From contig NZ_FNTV01000001.1 of the NCBI RefSeq assembly GCF_900105965.1, positions 2,728,001 to 2,792,000 of the forward strand: a DNA stretch of 64,000 bases, read 5' to 3'. Shown one piece after another: positions 18,484 through 26,052 of this stretch. The DNA is from Arthrobacter alpinus. Lineage in GTDB: Bacteria > Actinomycetota > Actinomycetes > Actinomycetales > Micrococcaceae. A program made the translations under genes and the position numbers. Position 1 is the stretch's first letter; each line of letters begins with the position of its first letter. The notes below the pieces were generated by a model that was not told the origin of the DNA, did not search any database, and saw only the letters and a program-made list of their open reading frames with translations.

Positions 18484-18618
18484 ATGGCCCTGCCGTGGAT
18501 CACCAGCGTGTATGACCCGACAAACGGTGAGCAGACGACCTCTACCCTGAGCCGCGAGACTTTCGCTGAACGGCTCAAGGTTACACTCGACCAAGAACTG
18601 AAGCACACGACCTCTTGA
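18484..18618 (+). CDS. possible 44-aa small protein
   Basis: Frame MALPWITSVYDPTNGEQTTS... ending DQELKHTTS. The composition is protein-like, but no ribosome site is visible. It may be a remnant of a larger gene. It is listed only because it is the most protein-like frame in the 18256-18765 gap. Confidence 0.2.
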   Translation: MALPWITSVYDPTNGEQTTSTLSRETFAERLKVTLDQELKHTTS

Positions 18619-18765
18619 ACGACGAAGTGTCGGCCTCAGTTGAACTTGCCTTGGATCATCAGATCGAAGGATCGGAATAAATAGTGACGGCCGTAGTCGC
18701 CAGTTCGGCACGTCGAGGCTGAGTTTCCATGGGGTCTCCAGCCGGCATGGCGCCGTGCTGAAGGA

Positions 18766-19140
18766 TCATTCCCATGGGTATCCACAGACTCCCCATATTT
18801 TCTTATTGGCCGCCCCATGCATGTCATGCAGTTGCTGGGGAAAATCCTCCCCAGCGCTCATTACCTCTATTGCTTGCTGCCAGAAGTCTGCCTGCTCGGC
18901 AAAGCCATCTCCCAAGACACCGTCGATGCTTTTGGAGAAATCTAGTAGGTAACCCACTTGGTACCGCCCTGCCGCCTCGGACACCGCTCCACGGTCAGGG
19001 CTGTTGACATACATGTCCTTGTACGCCCGGCAGGCCTCACTGGTGCTCATTGACTCAGGGGCACAGGATGCCAGGAACGCGGCCAACAACACGATGGTGC
19101 CCGCGACAACCGACTTCCTGCCCCAACTGAAAAGATTCAT
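18766..19140 (-). CDS. small secreted lipoprotein
   Basis: A 124-aa lipoprotein. From the ATG at 19140 the N-terminus is MNLFSWGRKSVVAGTIVLLA then AFLASC, a type II signal peptide with lipobox LASC (lipidated Cys 26). The mature part holds further cysteines (SEACRAY, WGVCGYPWE) and is otherwise acidic and helical. A longer frame upstream is rejected because it would bury the signal peptide. The start is 4 nt after the stop of the upstream gene, so the two are one operon. It resembles small island- or plasmid-borne lipoproteins of Arthrobacter-type bacteria. Role unknown; an envelope-associated or surface function is inferred. Confidence 0.75.
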   Translation of the reverse strand: MNLFSWGRKSVVAGTIVLLAAFLASCAPESMSTSEACRAYKDMYVNSPDRGAVSEAAGRYQVGYLLDFSKSIDGVLGDGFAEQADFWQQAIEVMSAGEDFPQQLHDMHGAANKKIWGVCGYPWE

Positions 19141-19144
19141 GTCC

Positions 19145-19498
19145 TCAGGCCATCCGGTGGGCGTGGCTCTTGCCGGCAGGGGTAGACGCGTCGCGAACTG
19201 GTACTGACCCCTCCCCACGGGTTCGCTTCGTGCTACCCGCCAGCGCAGGTCCCCGACCTTCAGCTTCGCGCTGCATCCCACGAATTTCCAGCCAAGCCAC
19301 AGTAACCAGAAAATCCTTCACAAATCTTTCACCCAGAGCGCTTATCTCTTTTACTTCGATATCCAGGCGGCCAGCAATGTTGCAGAAGCTAGCCAGGCCC
19401 ATGAACATGTGCGAAAGCGAACAGGCGATCACAGCGGCAGTGCCGTCGATGGACGTCAAGCGGTCAGCCCAGAAGAATGCCTTCGTCAATGGAGCCAT
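19145..19498 (-). CDS. hypothetical protein upstream of the lipoprotein
   Basis: A 117-aa protein from the ATG for MAPLTKAFFWADRLTSIDG. The strongest support is context: its stop is only 4 nt from the lipoprotein ATG on the same strand, and the junction cctgaggac can serve as the next ribosome site. The middle (AVIACSLSHMFMGLASFCNI) is hydrophobic and could be one membrane or packing helix; the C-terminal third is basic. The frame stays open to 19753 but that extension is unlike protein. Family unrecognised. Confidence 0.5.
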   Translation of the reverse strand: MAPLTKAFFWADRLTSIDGTAAVIACSLSHMFMGLASFCNIAGRLDIEVKEISALGERFVKDFLVTVAWLEIRGMQREAEGRGPALAGSTKRTRGEGSVPVRDASTPAGKSHAHRMA

Positions 19499-19777
19499 AT
19501 GAACACATGCCGATCCACGTTGTGCCTTCTGGTACCCCATCATCGCTGGGCGGGTCCTCCACGCAACCAGGGCGCTGCGCGCCGGCCACTCCTCCAAAAA
19601 TTCTTCCTCGGCGCTCCTGCGTCGCTTATTTCCTCGAAACAATTTTTGCCCCGTGCCCGGTACCCCAAGTTGCCCTCCGACCCCTAAAACCCAGCGGTGA
19701 TTCCTCTTACCAGAAGACACCAACAGAGCAGGCGGCCGCGAACAACCAGCCACCGATCACCGAAGAGGAGCAAGGCA
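19499..19777. other. divergent promoter region
   Basis: About 280 bp between the minus-strand 117-aa gene and the plus-strand DUF4192 gene. It must hold promoters for both directions; no pair is clear enough to name. Confidence 0.35.
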
Positions 19778-20803
19778 ATGGAACCAATCAGAATCAGCAG
19801 CCCGGCCGACGCCATCAGCTACATCGGCCACAGCCTCGGCTACTGGCCCAAGGAAAGCCTCGTCTGCGTCGCCCTCGACGGCAAGACATTGGGCCCCACT
19901 CTCCGCGTCAGCCTCCCCGGCACCGAAGACGTCAGTGAGAGCTACGCCGAGCGGGTCGCCCACGCCGTCGGCTTCGACCTCGACGCCACCGCCGTCCTCA
20001 TCGCCCTGTTCACCCACCAGCCATGGGGCCCAGAACACCCCAAGCCCTTCGCTGCCATGATCCAGAGACTGAAGCGGCGGCTCATGGCCACCGGGCTGTT
20101 CGTCCATGAGGTGTGGATCGTCGGTCCCGAATCCTTCGCCACCTACGACGGCGCCAGCCCCGCCTCGTGTGGCCAGGAGACCCCGCTGGCTGCCATTGAT
20201 TCCTGCCTCCTGAACGCCGAGCTGGTCTACCAGGGCAGCGCCGTCGCACAGAGCGAGCCACCCACCATTCCGGAGTTGTTCACCGCTGTCGACCACGACG
20301 CCGTCGAGTCAGCACTGCAGGACATGGCTACCAACCCGGGCAAGTGCCTTGACGCGGCCTACCGGTTGTGGACGGAACTCATTGACCACGGTACCGAACC
20401 CACCCACGAGCAGCTGGCAGAGGTCCTGGCCGGGCTGCAGCATGTCGGGCTCAGGGACCAGATCCTGGCCGATATGCCCGGCATCGATGAGCCCATGGGA
20501 GCAACGCTCTTCGGCGCCACGGACGAAGCCCCGCAATGGCACCGGATCGACAACTCAGAAAAGCTGCTGCGCCAGCTGGTCACCATCGCAGCCCCCACCC
20601 ACGCGGCAGCGCCGTTGACGATGCTCGGCCACATCTGCTGGTGGAAGGGCAGGGGAACGGCGGCCGCGAACTACCTGCACGTCGCCCTGACCTTTGACCC
20701 CGATTACCACCTGGCCAGGCTGCTGGACCAGCTGCTTGGCGCCGGCGTTGTGTCTGGCTGGGCGCAACACAAGAACACCGCGTACCGGAACAACCACCAG
20801 TGA
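19778..20803 (+). CDS. DUF4192 domain protein
   Basis: A 341-aa protein of the actinobacterial DUF4192 family. The start is the ATG for MEPIRISSPADAISYIGHSL, with gaggag upstream; the family typically begins like this, followed by GYWPKESLVCVALDG. The C-terminus has the usual block WWKGRGTAAANYLHVALTFD then PDYHLARLLDQLL. The function is not established. These proteins recur on actinobacterial plasmids and integrated elements and often sit beside NrdH-like redoxins, as here (next gene 47 bp downstream, same strand). No signal peptide or membrane segment. The G+C-rich codon use matches the host better than the CHAT cassette does, suggesting a different origin within the element. Confidence 0.88.
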   Translation: MEPIRISSPADAISYIGHSLGYWPKESLVCVALDGKTLGPTLRVSLPGTEDVSESYAERVAHAVGFDLDATAVLIALFTHQPWGPEHPKPFAAMIQRLKRRLMATGLFVHEVWIVGPESFATYDGASPASCGQETPLAAIDSCLLNAELVYQGSAVAQSEPPTIPELFTAVDHDAVESALQDMATNPGKCLDAAYRLWTELIDHGTEPTHEQLAEVLAGLQHVGLRDQILADMPGIDEPMGATLFGATDEAPQWHRIDNSEKLLRQLVTIAAPTHAAAPLTMLGHICWWKGRGTAAANYLHVALTFDPDYHLARLLDQLLGAGVVSGWAQHKNTAYRNNHQ

Positions 20804-20850
20804 TTCCACGCGATCCAGCACCGGAAGAATCAGAAAGTGAGGTGAGGGCC

Positions 20851-21087
20851 ATGAACGTCACGGTCTACAGCAAGCCCGGATGTCAGCAATGCAAGTTCAC
20901 CTGCCTGTCCCTGGACCATGCCGGCATCCCCTACGATGTCGTCGACCTGACCACCACCGCCGCCGCACTCGAATACGTCCAGGACCTCGGGTATTCCCAG
21001 GCCCCGATCGTCGTGGTCAGCGATCACCACCACTGGTCAGGATTTAACCCCACCGAAATCGAGCGCCTCAAGCAAGCGATCCAATAA
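20851..21087 (+). CDS. NrdH-like glutaredoxin
   Basis: A 78-aa thioredoxin-fold redoxin. MNVTVYSKPGCQQCKFTC carries the CxxC active site (Cys 11, Cys 14), and the later SQAPIVVV gives the cis-proline loop. The start ATG has gtgaggtgaggg just before it; the longer frame from 20800 is rejected. NrdH proteins normally reduce class Ib ribonucleotide reductase, but no nrdI, nrdE or nrdF is nearby, so this copy is probably an accessory redoxin carried with the DUF4192 gene. The family's usual C-terminal WSGF motif is present as WSGFNPTEIERL. Confidence 0.88.
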   Translation: MNVTVYSKPGCQQCKFTCLSLDHAGIPYDVVDLTTTAAALEYVQDLGYSQAPIVVVSDHHHWSGFNPTEIERLKQAIQ

Positions 21088-21583
21088 TCACCCCCAGTAG
21101 GAGATCTAGTGCAGCATGAAAACTTCATGCGGCACTCCCCTGCGCCACCACAAACCCACGAATTTTTCCCCCACCCAGCACCGCAGCCAAATACCACCAA
21201 GGCCAGTCACTCTCAACAATTTCGCCCCACCCCACCTGGAATTGCCGTACCAAAAACTCGTTCACACATCTGGCATCCAAGGTTTCGGCGTCGTTTTAGA
21301 GCACGTCGCTGACTGATGCCGACCTTCAAATGGCCGTGAGTTTCTCGTCGGGATTTGATGCCCACATGGGGAGCACCAGTCTCGGAACACAACGAGCCGC
21401 GCCTTCTGCCCACTGAGCTGCAAGGGGAACTCGTTGGCTTGTTCGGCCGCTCAGAGAGCAATTCGCTTACGCAATGTCCGTCTATGACCAGCCAAGTCAC
21501 CACGAGTAGAATCCGCATAAATGACGTCGTTTAGCCTACGAGACACCATGAACAGGGTACGAAGGAAACCAGAGGAGGCTGAC
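21088..21583. other. leader of the xis-int module
   Basis: No recognised gene. Two overlapping frames near 21109-21316 are proline- and histidine-rich and look like chance. The stretch presumably contains the promoter of the excisionase-like gene. Confidence 0.35.
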
Positions 21584-21799
21584 ATGTATGAGCAAGTAGT
21601 AGCTGCTGATCCGACCACGGCAACAATGGATGAGTGGCTGACGCCAAAGGAGATCTGCAGTCTGTTGCAAATCCCGGAACAGACGTTTTACCAGTGGCGA
21701 GCCAAGGGTGTGGGACCGCATGCATACCGGATCGGCCGGCATTTGCGCGTCACACGACAGGATCTGAATGCGTGGCTCGCCCAGCGTTCGGAATCCTAA
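21584..21799 (+). CDS. excisionase-like MerR/HTH_17 DNA-binding protein
   Basis: A 71-aa protein. The start ATG is chosen because agaggaggc precedes it by the right distance; upstream in-frame ATGs at 21521 and 21548 lack this. Residues about 16-69 (WLTPKEICSLLQIPEQTFYQ through RIGRHLRVTRQDLNAWLAQR) form the winged-helix domain of excisionase/AlpA-type proteins. It ends 24 bp before the integrase gene, the standard xis-int arrangement. It probably bends DNA at the attachment site to favour excision, or represses integrase. Confidence 0.88.
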   Translation: MYEQVVAADPTTATMDEWLTPKEICSLLQIPEQTFYQWRAKGVGPHAYRIGRHLRVTRQDLNAWLAQRSES

Positions 21800-21823
21800 C
21801 CGCACCGAATAGGTGGTCCAACG

Positions 21824-23071
21824 ATGAGCAGACAACCGCTCCCCCTCGGCGCGTGGGGAACCATCCACACCAAACGCACATCGGCCAAGACTTCGCTCGC
21901 TGAGACCCGCTATCGTGACCTGGACGGAAAAGTCCGACGGGTGGAGGCACGTGGCCCGTCCGCGGCTGCCGCCCGCCGGGCATTGCAACAGAAGCTCGCC
22001 AACCGCAAGACGCCGCGCTTCGGTCTGATCACCAGTACCGACAAGATCGACCGCCTAATTGAGATATTTCTTGTGGATCTGGAGTCGTCCGAAAGGGCTG
22101 CACGCACCAAGGACAAATACGTCTATATGGTGAACAAGCACATCTCGCCCAAGATCGGCTCGATCAGAGTAGGCGAGGCAACCTCTGGTCTTGTTGACCA
22201 TTTCATTCGCTCCGTTGTTGAGGACTCGGGGCCTTCCACTGCCAGGACTTGCGGCGCCGTGCTCTCCTGGATGTTCAAGGTTGCCTTGCGCCACGACGCT
22301 GTGGTCGTGAACCCGGTTCTCGGGGTATCGATTCCCCGGCTTCGGACGAAGAAACCTCAGGCTCTGGATGTCGTGCAATATCAGGACCTCCGGAAGAAAC
22401 TCATTGCGTGGGAACAAGCGCCCGCACTCGGCAGGCCACGTTCACAGGAACTCCACGAAATAGCGGACGGCTTGGTCGCCCTGGGTGTCCGTCCAGGAGA
22501 ACTCTTCTCACTTCTCTGGGAAGACCTTGATTTGGAGGCCAAACCGCCCACCATCTTTGTCCACACCACTGTCATCAGGACCTCCAACGGCGGAGTCACA
22601 ATCCAGGACCATCCAAAAACCAGACACGGCATCCGCCAGTTAACGGTCCCTGACTTCTTGGTCCAGCAACTTCGTGATCGCCGCCTCCGGCAGACAAAAT
22701 CAGCGGTACCCAACCCGCTGGGCTTGATTTTTCCGTCCTCCACCGGCACTGTGACCGATGCGAACAACGTTGGAAAAATCTGGCGCGAAGCTTCGGACTC
22801 GATCGGCTATGACTGGGTGACACTGAAGACGTTCAGGAAAACTAATGCGACACTCATTGCCAGGACTCTAGGCCCCGAGGCCGCCGCCTACCAGGCGGGT
22901 CACTCGAAGGTTTCCATGACGCAGGAACACTATATTGAAGAACGCCGCGGGGCGCTGGACACCAGAGCCGTGATCGACGCCTTCAAGCCAAAGGACGGGT
23001 CTCGACAGGCTCCGCCAGCGGAGCATCCAGCCCCGAAAGCTGGGGCGCAAGGTCTCACCGCCGCAGGCTGA
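21824..23071 (+). CDS. tyrosine recombinase / phage-type integrase
   Basis: A 415-aa integrase. It has an N-terminal arm-binding domain (about 1-75), a SAM-like core-binding domain (about 76-175) and a catalytic domain with Arg 223 (GVRPGELFSLLW), the box II arginine Arg 338 in LKTFRKTNAT, His 360 (AGHSKVS) and the nucleophile Tyr 370 (EHYIEE). The first position of the HxxR motif is Lys 335 rather than His, an unusual but possibly tolerated change. It lies 180 bp from the tRNA-Thr 3' end. Arm-type tggagagt repeats fill the gap, and matching ones occur at the other end of the element. Confidence 0.93.
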   Translation: MSRQPLPLGAWGTIHTKRTSAKTSLAETRYRDLDGKVRRVEARGPSAAAARRALQQKLANRKTPRFGLITSTDKIDRLIEIFLVDLESSERAARTKDKYVYMVNKHISPKIGSIRVGEATSGLVDHFIRSVVEDSGPSTARTCGAVLSWMFKVALRHDAVVVNPVLGVSIPRLRTKKPQALDVVQYQDLRKKLIAWEQAPALGRPRSQELHEIADGLVALGVRPGELFSLLWEDLDLEAKPPTIFVHTTVIRTSNGGVTIQDHPKTRHGIRQLTVPDFLVQQLRDRRLRQTKSAVPNPLGLIFPSSTGTVTDANNVGKIWREASDSIGYDWVTLKTFRKTNATLIARTLGPEAAAYQAGHSKVSMTQEHYIEERRGALDTRAVIDAFKPKDGSRQAPPAEHPAPKAGAQGLTAAG

Positions 23072-23150
23072 CAAGTCTCCACTTTTGGAGGATCATGAGC
23101 CTCATGAAGACCCTCCAAAAACAGCGGAAACTAGCGGCAAACAACGAAAG

Positions 23151-23182
23151 TGGAGAGTCAATCTGGAGAGTTTGTGGAGAGT
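23151..23182 (+). repeat. three direct integrase arm-type sites
   Basis: tggagagt at 23151-23158, 23164-23171 and 23175-23182. The same octamer appears inverted beside the left core (3283-3312). Confidence 0.65.
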
Positions 23183-23190
23183 TAAGGACG

Positions 23191-23212
23191 AATGGCCCCT
23201 TTCGGGGCCATT
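23191..23212 (+). terminator. hairpin after the integrase gene
   Basis: aatggcccc pairs with ggggccatt around a tttc loop; a perfect 9-bp stem without a long T run. Probable end of the xis-int transcript. Confidence 0.6.
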
Positions 23213-23248
23213 CTCACATCCAAAATCCCTGTAAATCCGGGCTTTTTG

Positions 23249-23322
23249 GGCCCCCTATCAGATTCGAACTGATGACCCCCGCTTTACAAGAGCGGTGCTC
23301 TGGCCAGCTGAGCTAAGGAGGC
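23249..23322 (-). tRNA. tRNA-Thr (anticodon UGU)
   Basis: The acceptor stem GCCTCCT/AGGGGGC, the D-arm (AGCTCAGCTGG), the anticodon arm CCGCT-CTTGTAA-AGCGG with anticodon TGT, and the T-arm with GTTCGAATC all fold correctly. CCA is not encoded. The 16 bases at 23275-23290, covering the 3' side of the anticodon arm, are repeated at 3186-3201, marking it as the integration target; its 3' part is then element-derived. Confidence 0.95.
23275..23290 (+). other. attR-like core inside tRNA-Thr
   Basis: Exact 16-bp partner of the repeat at 3186-3201. The host-side tRNA 5' half lies to its right and the element to its left. Confidence 0.65.
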
Positions 23323-23372
23323 AAACGCAATCAAGCGCTAGACAAGGCTACCGTACGCTTTGTTGAAAATGA

Positions 23373-23417
23373 AAACCGGCTCCCCCAGGTAGCAAAACCA
23401 CCCAGGAAAGCCGGTTT
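23373..23417 (-). terminator. terminator of the DsbA-like gene
   Basis: aaaccggct / agccggttt, a 9-bp stem around a long loop, followed on the minus strand by a T-rich stretch. It lies about 90 bp past the stop of the thioredoxin gene. Nearby, cgccgtcg occurs three times at about 23421-23457. Confidence 0.6.
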
Positions 23418-23508
23418 CACGCCGTCGGCGTCAACGCCGTCGTAAGCGACGCCGTCGTCAATAACTGCGAGCGCCCACACAACGTGCACGGCCCGCAATC
23501 AATACAAG

Positions 23509-24408
23509 TTACTTCTTTGCAGCCAAGATCCGTGCGGAGAAGTCTTCGAACTTCTCAGTTGAAACCCACTGCTCGCCGTCCATGAACACCGTGGGTGTTG
23601 CAGAGACGCCGTGGGCGGATGCCAGCCCCGTGGTGTTCGCAACGTACGGGCGGAACGTCTTCTCATCAACACAGGAGCTGATGTCCGCCGCACCTACTTC
23701 GGTGGCGTACTGCTTCAGCTTCGCGTTATCCAGGCCCTTGCTGTTTTCAGCGGGCTGGTTGGCGAACAAGGTGTCCAGGAATGCCTGGTACTTATTGGGC
23801 GTGGTCTCGGCGACACAGGCCGCAGCAGCACCTGCACGTGAGGAGTAGTTGGTGCCACCGGAGAAGCGGTCAAGGAAGCCCAGTGCGCGGTACTCGACAG
23901 TGATCTTTTCCTCGTTGGCCAGCGCCTTCAGCTGAGCGCCGTAACTCGTCTCAAACTGGTTGCAGAACGGGCACATGAAGTCGAAGTAAATGACCATCTG
24001 GACGGGCTCGCCGGTGCCGGTTGCCTTGATGCCGATCGCCTCCGGGTCAATAACCTTCTCAGCAGCAGCCGTAGGAGCAGCAGGCAGGTTGTTGATGTCC
24101 ACGGTCTTTTCCGTGGTGGTCGGTGCAATAACCGCACCATCCTTGCCCAGCGTGATTCCACCGTAAGTGTTCATGTTGGTGGGCACCGGGCCGCTATCGG
24201 CAACAGGCGTGTTGGCCTTCTGGGTGTTGATAACAATCAGGGCAATGATGACAACAATGGCCACGGCCGCTACCAGCACACCGCCCTTGATCAGCCAGCC
24301 GTTGCGCTTTTGCTTCTTCAGCTGGGCATCGCGAATAATCCGTGCCTGTTCGCGGGCTTGTGCCGTCCGCTCAGCTTTGGACAACCGCGGTTCATTGTTG
24401 GGGCTCAT
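23509..24408 (-). CDS. membrane-anchored DsbA-family thioredoxin
   Basis: A 299-aa protein of the thioredoxin_4/DsbA group, likely a disulfide oxidoreductase outside the membrane. It has a cytoplasmic basic N-terminus (1-38), one transmembrane helix (about 39-61, VLVAAVAIVVIIALIVI), an Ala/Thr/Pro linker (to about 115), and the thioredoxin domain with YFDFMCPFCNQFE (Cys 146, Cys 149). The cis-proline region is HGVSATPTVFMDGEQW, and further cysteines occur in the helical insertion (AAACVAET, SSCVDEK). It stands alone between tRNA-Thr and the divergent otsA, in core chromosome. Confidence 0.92.
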   Translation of the reverse strand: MSPNNEPRLSKAERTAQAREQARIIRDAQLKKQKRNGWLIKGGVLVAAVAIVVIIALIVINTQKANTPVADSGPVPTNMNTYGGITLGKDGAVIAPTTTEKTVDINNLPAAPTAAAEKVIDPEAIGIKATGTGEPVQMVIYFDFMCPFCNQFETSYGAQLKALANEEKITVEYRALGFLDRFSGGTNYSSRAGAAAACVAETTPNKYQAFLDTLFANQPAENSKGLDNAKLKQYATEVGAADISSCVDEKTFRPYVANTTGLASAHGVSATPTVFMDGEQWVSTEKFEDFSARILAAKK

Positions 24409-24600
24409 AGTTCCTCAAGTCTTTGGGCATGAAAAAGGGCCGAATAACGGCAAGTTCTCCCTCATCCTAGGTGAGAAACCTTGGAGAATACCCAAAGATT
24501 GCGCCCCTGCATGGCCGTTCCGGATTACCAACCCCAACGCACGTAACCCACACCACAGGCTAAGCTGGCACAAACCCGAGTTCTACCCAGGGAGTTGCAC

Positions 24601-26052
24601 GTGCCAGAAGAAAAGATCGGCAAACCGGCCCTCCACCCCGGCAGTTCCGATTTCATTGTTGTCTCCAACCGCCTGCCCGTGGACAGGATTTCCACAGAAG
24701 ATTCCGACGCCGGATGGCGCCGTTCCCCCGGTGGCCTCGTCACCGCCTTGGCCCCCGTCATGGCCACGCGCGACGGCGCCTGGGTCGGCTGGCACGGCGC
24801 CGCAGACGAAGAGCTGGAACCCTTCCACCACGAAGGCATGGACCTGATCCCGGTCCCCCTGTCCGCGGACGAGGTTGAGCTTTATTACGAGGGCTTCTCC
24901 AACGCCTCCCTCTGGCCGCTCTACCACGACGTCATTGCCCCTCCGGAGTTCCACCGCACCTGGTGGGACGCCTACCGCACTGTCAACCGGCGCTTCGCTG
25001 CGGCCGCGGCCGGGGCGGCAGCCCCCAACGCCACCGTCTGGGTGCAGGATTACCAGCTCCAATTGGTTCCCCGCTACCTCCGCCAGTTGCGACCCGATCT
25101 GCGCATCGGCTTCTTCAACCACATCCCCTTCCCTCCCCCGGAGATCTTCGCCCAGCTTCCTTGGCGTCGCGAGATCATTTCCGGGCTGCTCGAGGCCGAT
25201 CTCATCGGCTTCCAGCGCCCCAGCGACTCGGCCAACTTCCTGCGTTCAGCCCGCCGGTTTGTCGGTGCCGGCGTCAAGGCTGCCCAAGTCCAGATCAAGG
25301 ACCTCGACGGCAAGGTGGTGCACATTTCCCGCGCCGCCCCGTTCCCCATCTCCATCGACGTCGCCAAGATTCAGGAATTGGCCGTCCGCCCGGACGTGAT
25401 TGCGCGCTCCAAGCAAATTCGCGAGGACCTGGGCAACCCCGAAACCATCCTGTTGGGCGTGGACCGGCTCGATTACACCAAGGGCATCACCCACCGCCTC
25501 AAGGCATACGGTGAACTCCTCACCGACGGCGCCATCACCGTCGAGGACGCCGCCCTGATCCAGGTGGCAAGCCCCAGCCGCGAGCGCGTGGAGTCCTACC
25601 GCCTGCTGCGCGATGAGGTTGACGGCATGGTGGGCCGCATCAACGGCCAGTTCGACACCACCTCCAACACCGCCATCCGCTACCTCCACCACAGCTACCC
25701 TGTGGAGGAAATGGTGGCGCTCTACCTGGCCTCCGACGTCATGCTTGTCACCTCCCTGCGCGACGGCATGAACCTCGTGGCCAAGGAATACGTCGCCGCC
25801 CGCGGCAACAACACCGGCGCCCTGGTCCTGAGTGAATTCACGGGTGCCGCCGATCAGCTCAAGTCCGCCCTTCTGGTCAACCCGCACGACATCGACGGCC
25901 TCAAAACCGCCATCATGCGCGCCGTCCGCCTCTCCCCCGGCGAGTCCAGCCGCCGCATGCGCGCCATGCGCCGGCAGGTCCTGGCCCACGACGTCCAGCG
26001 CTGGAGCGAAGAGTTCCTCTCTACCCTGGCAATGAAGGCCGAACCACAATGA
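24601..26052 (+). CDS. otsA: alpha,alpha-trehalose-phosphate synthase
   Basis: A 483-aa GT20 glycosyltransferase making trehalose-6-phosphate from UDP-glucose and glucose-6-phosphate in the cytoplasm. Motifs seen: VSNRLPVDR (about 21), GGLVTAL, WHGAADEE, WVQDYQLQLVPRYLR, FFNHIPFPPPEIF, VDRLDYTKGI (about 288) and RDGMNLVAKEYV (about 387). The GTG start is chosen because agggag ends 6 nt before it; the in-frame TTG at 24595 would touch that site. Its stop overlaps the otsB ATG, so otsA-otsB are coupled. Trehalose serves as an osmolyte and stress protectant in these bacteria. Confidence 0.96.
   Translation: MPEEKIGKPALHPGSSDFIVVSNRLPVDRISTEDSDAGWRRSPGGLVTALAPVMATRDGAWVGWHGAADEELEPFHHEGMDLIPVPLSADEVELYYEGFSNASLWPLYHDVIAPPEFHRTWWDAYRTVNRRFAAAAAGAAAPNATVWVQDYQLQLVPRYLRQLRPDLRIGFFNHIPFPPPEIFAQLPWRREIISGLLEADLIGFQRPSDSANFLRSARRFVGAGVKAAQVQIKDLDGKVVHISRAAPFPISIDVAKIQELAVRPDVIARSKQIREDLGNPETILLGVDRLDYTKGITHRLKAYGELLTDGAITVEDAALIQVASPSRERVESYRLLRDEVDGMVGRINGQFDTTSNTAIRYLHHSYPVEEMVALYLASDVMLVTSLRDGMNLVAKEYVAARGNNTGALVLSEFTGAADQLKSALLVNPHDIDGLKTAIMRAVRLSPGESSRRMRAMRRQVLAHDVQRWSEEFLSTLAMKAEPQ

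Larger units (their letters stand above)
3186..23290 (+). mobile_element. putative tRNA-Thr-integrated genomic element, about 20.1 kb
   Basis: The ends are the 16-bp repeat acccccgctttacaag at 3186-3201 and 23275-23290; the right copy is inside tRNA-Thr(UGU). Just inside each end are tggagagt repeats (two inverted at the left, three direct at the right), as expected for integrase arm sites. A tyrosine integrase and an excisionase-like gene are at the right end. Cargo includes a CHAT-protease cassette, a type I R-M system, DUF4238, a lipoprotein, DUF4192 and an NrdH-like redoxin. No relaxase, coupling protein, capsid or portal gene was seen, so it looks like a non-conjugative island. Caveat: the displaced tRNA 3' half expected just left of 3186 is absent. 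Confidence 0.7.

Noticed and set aside
21109..21316. Overlapping 66-67-codon frames upstream of the excisionase-like gene
   Set aside because: Pro/His-rich, mutually overlapping and unlike real proteins.
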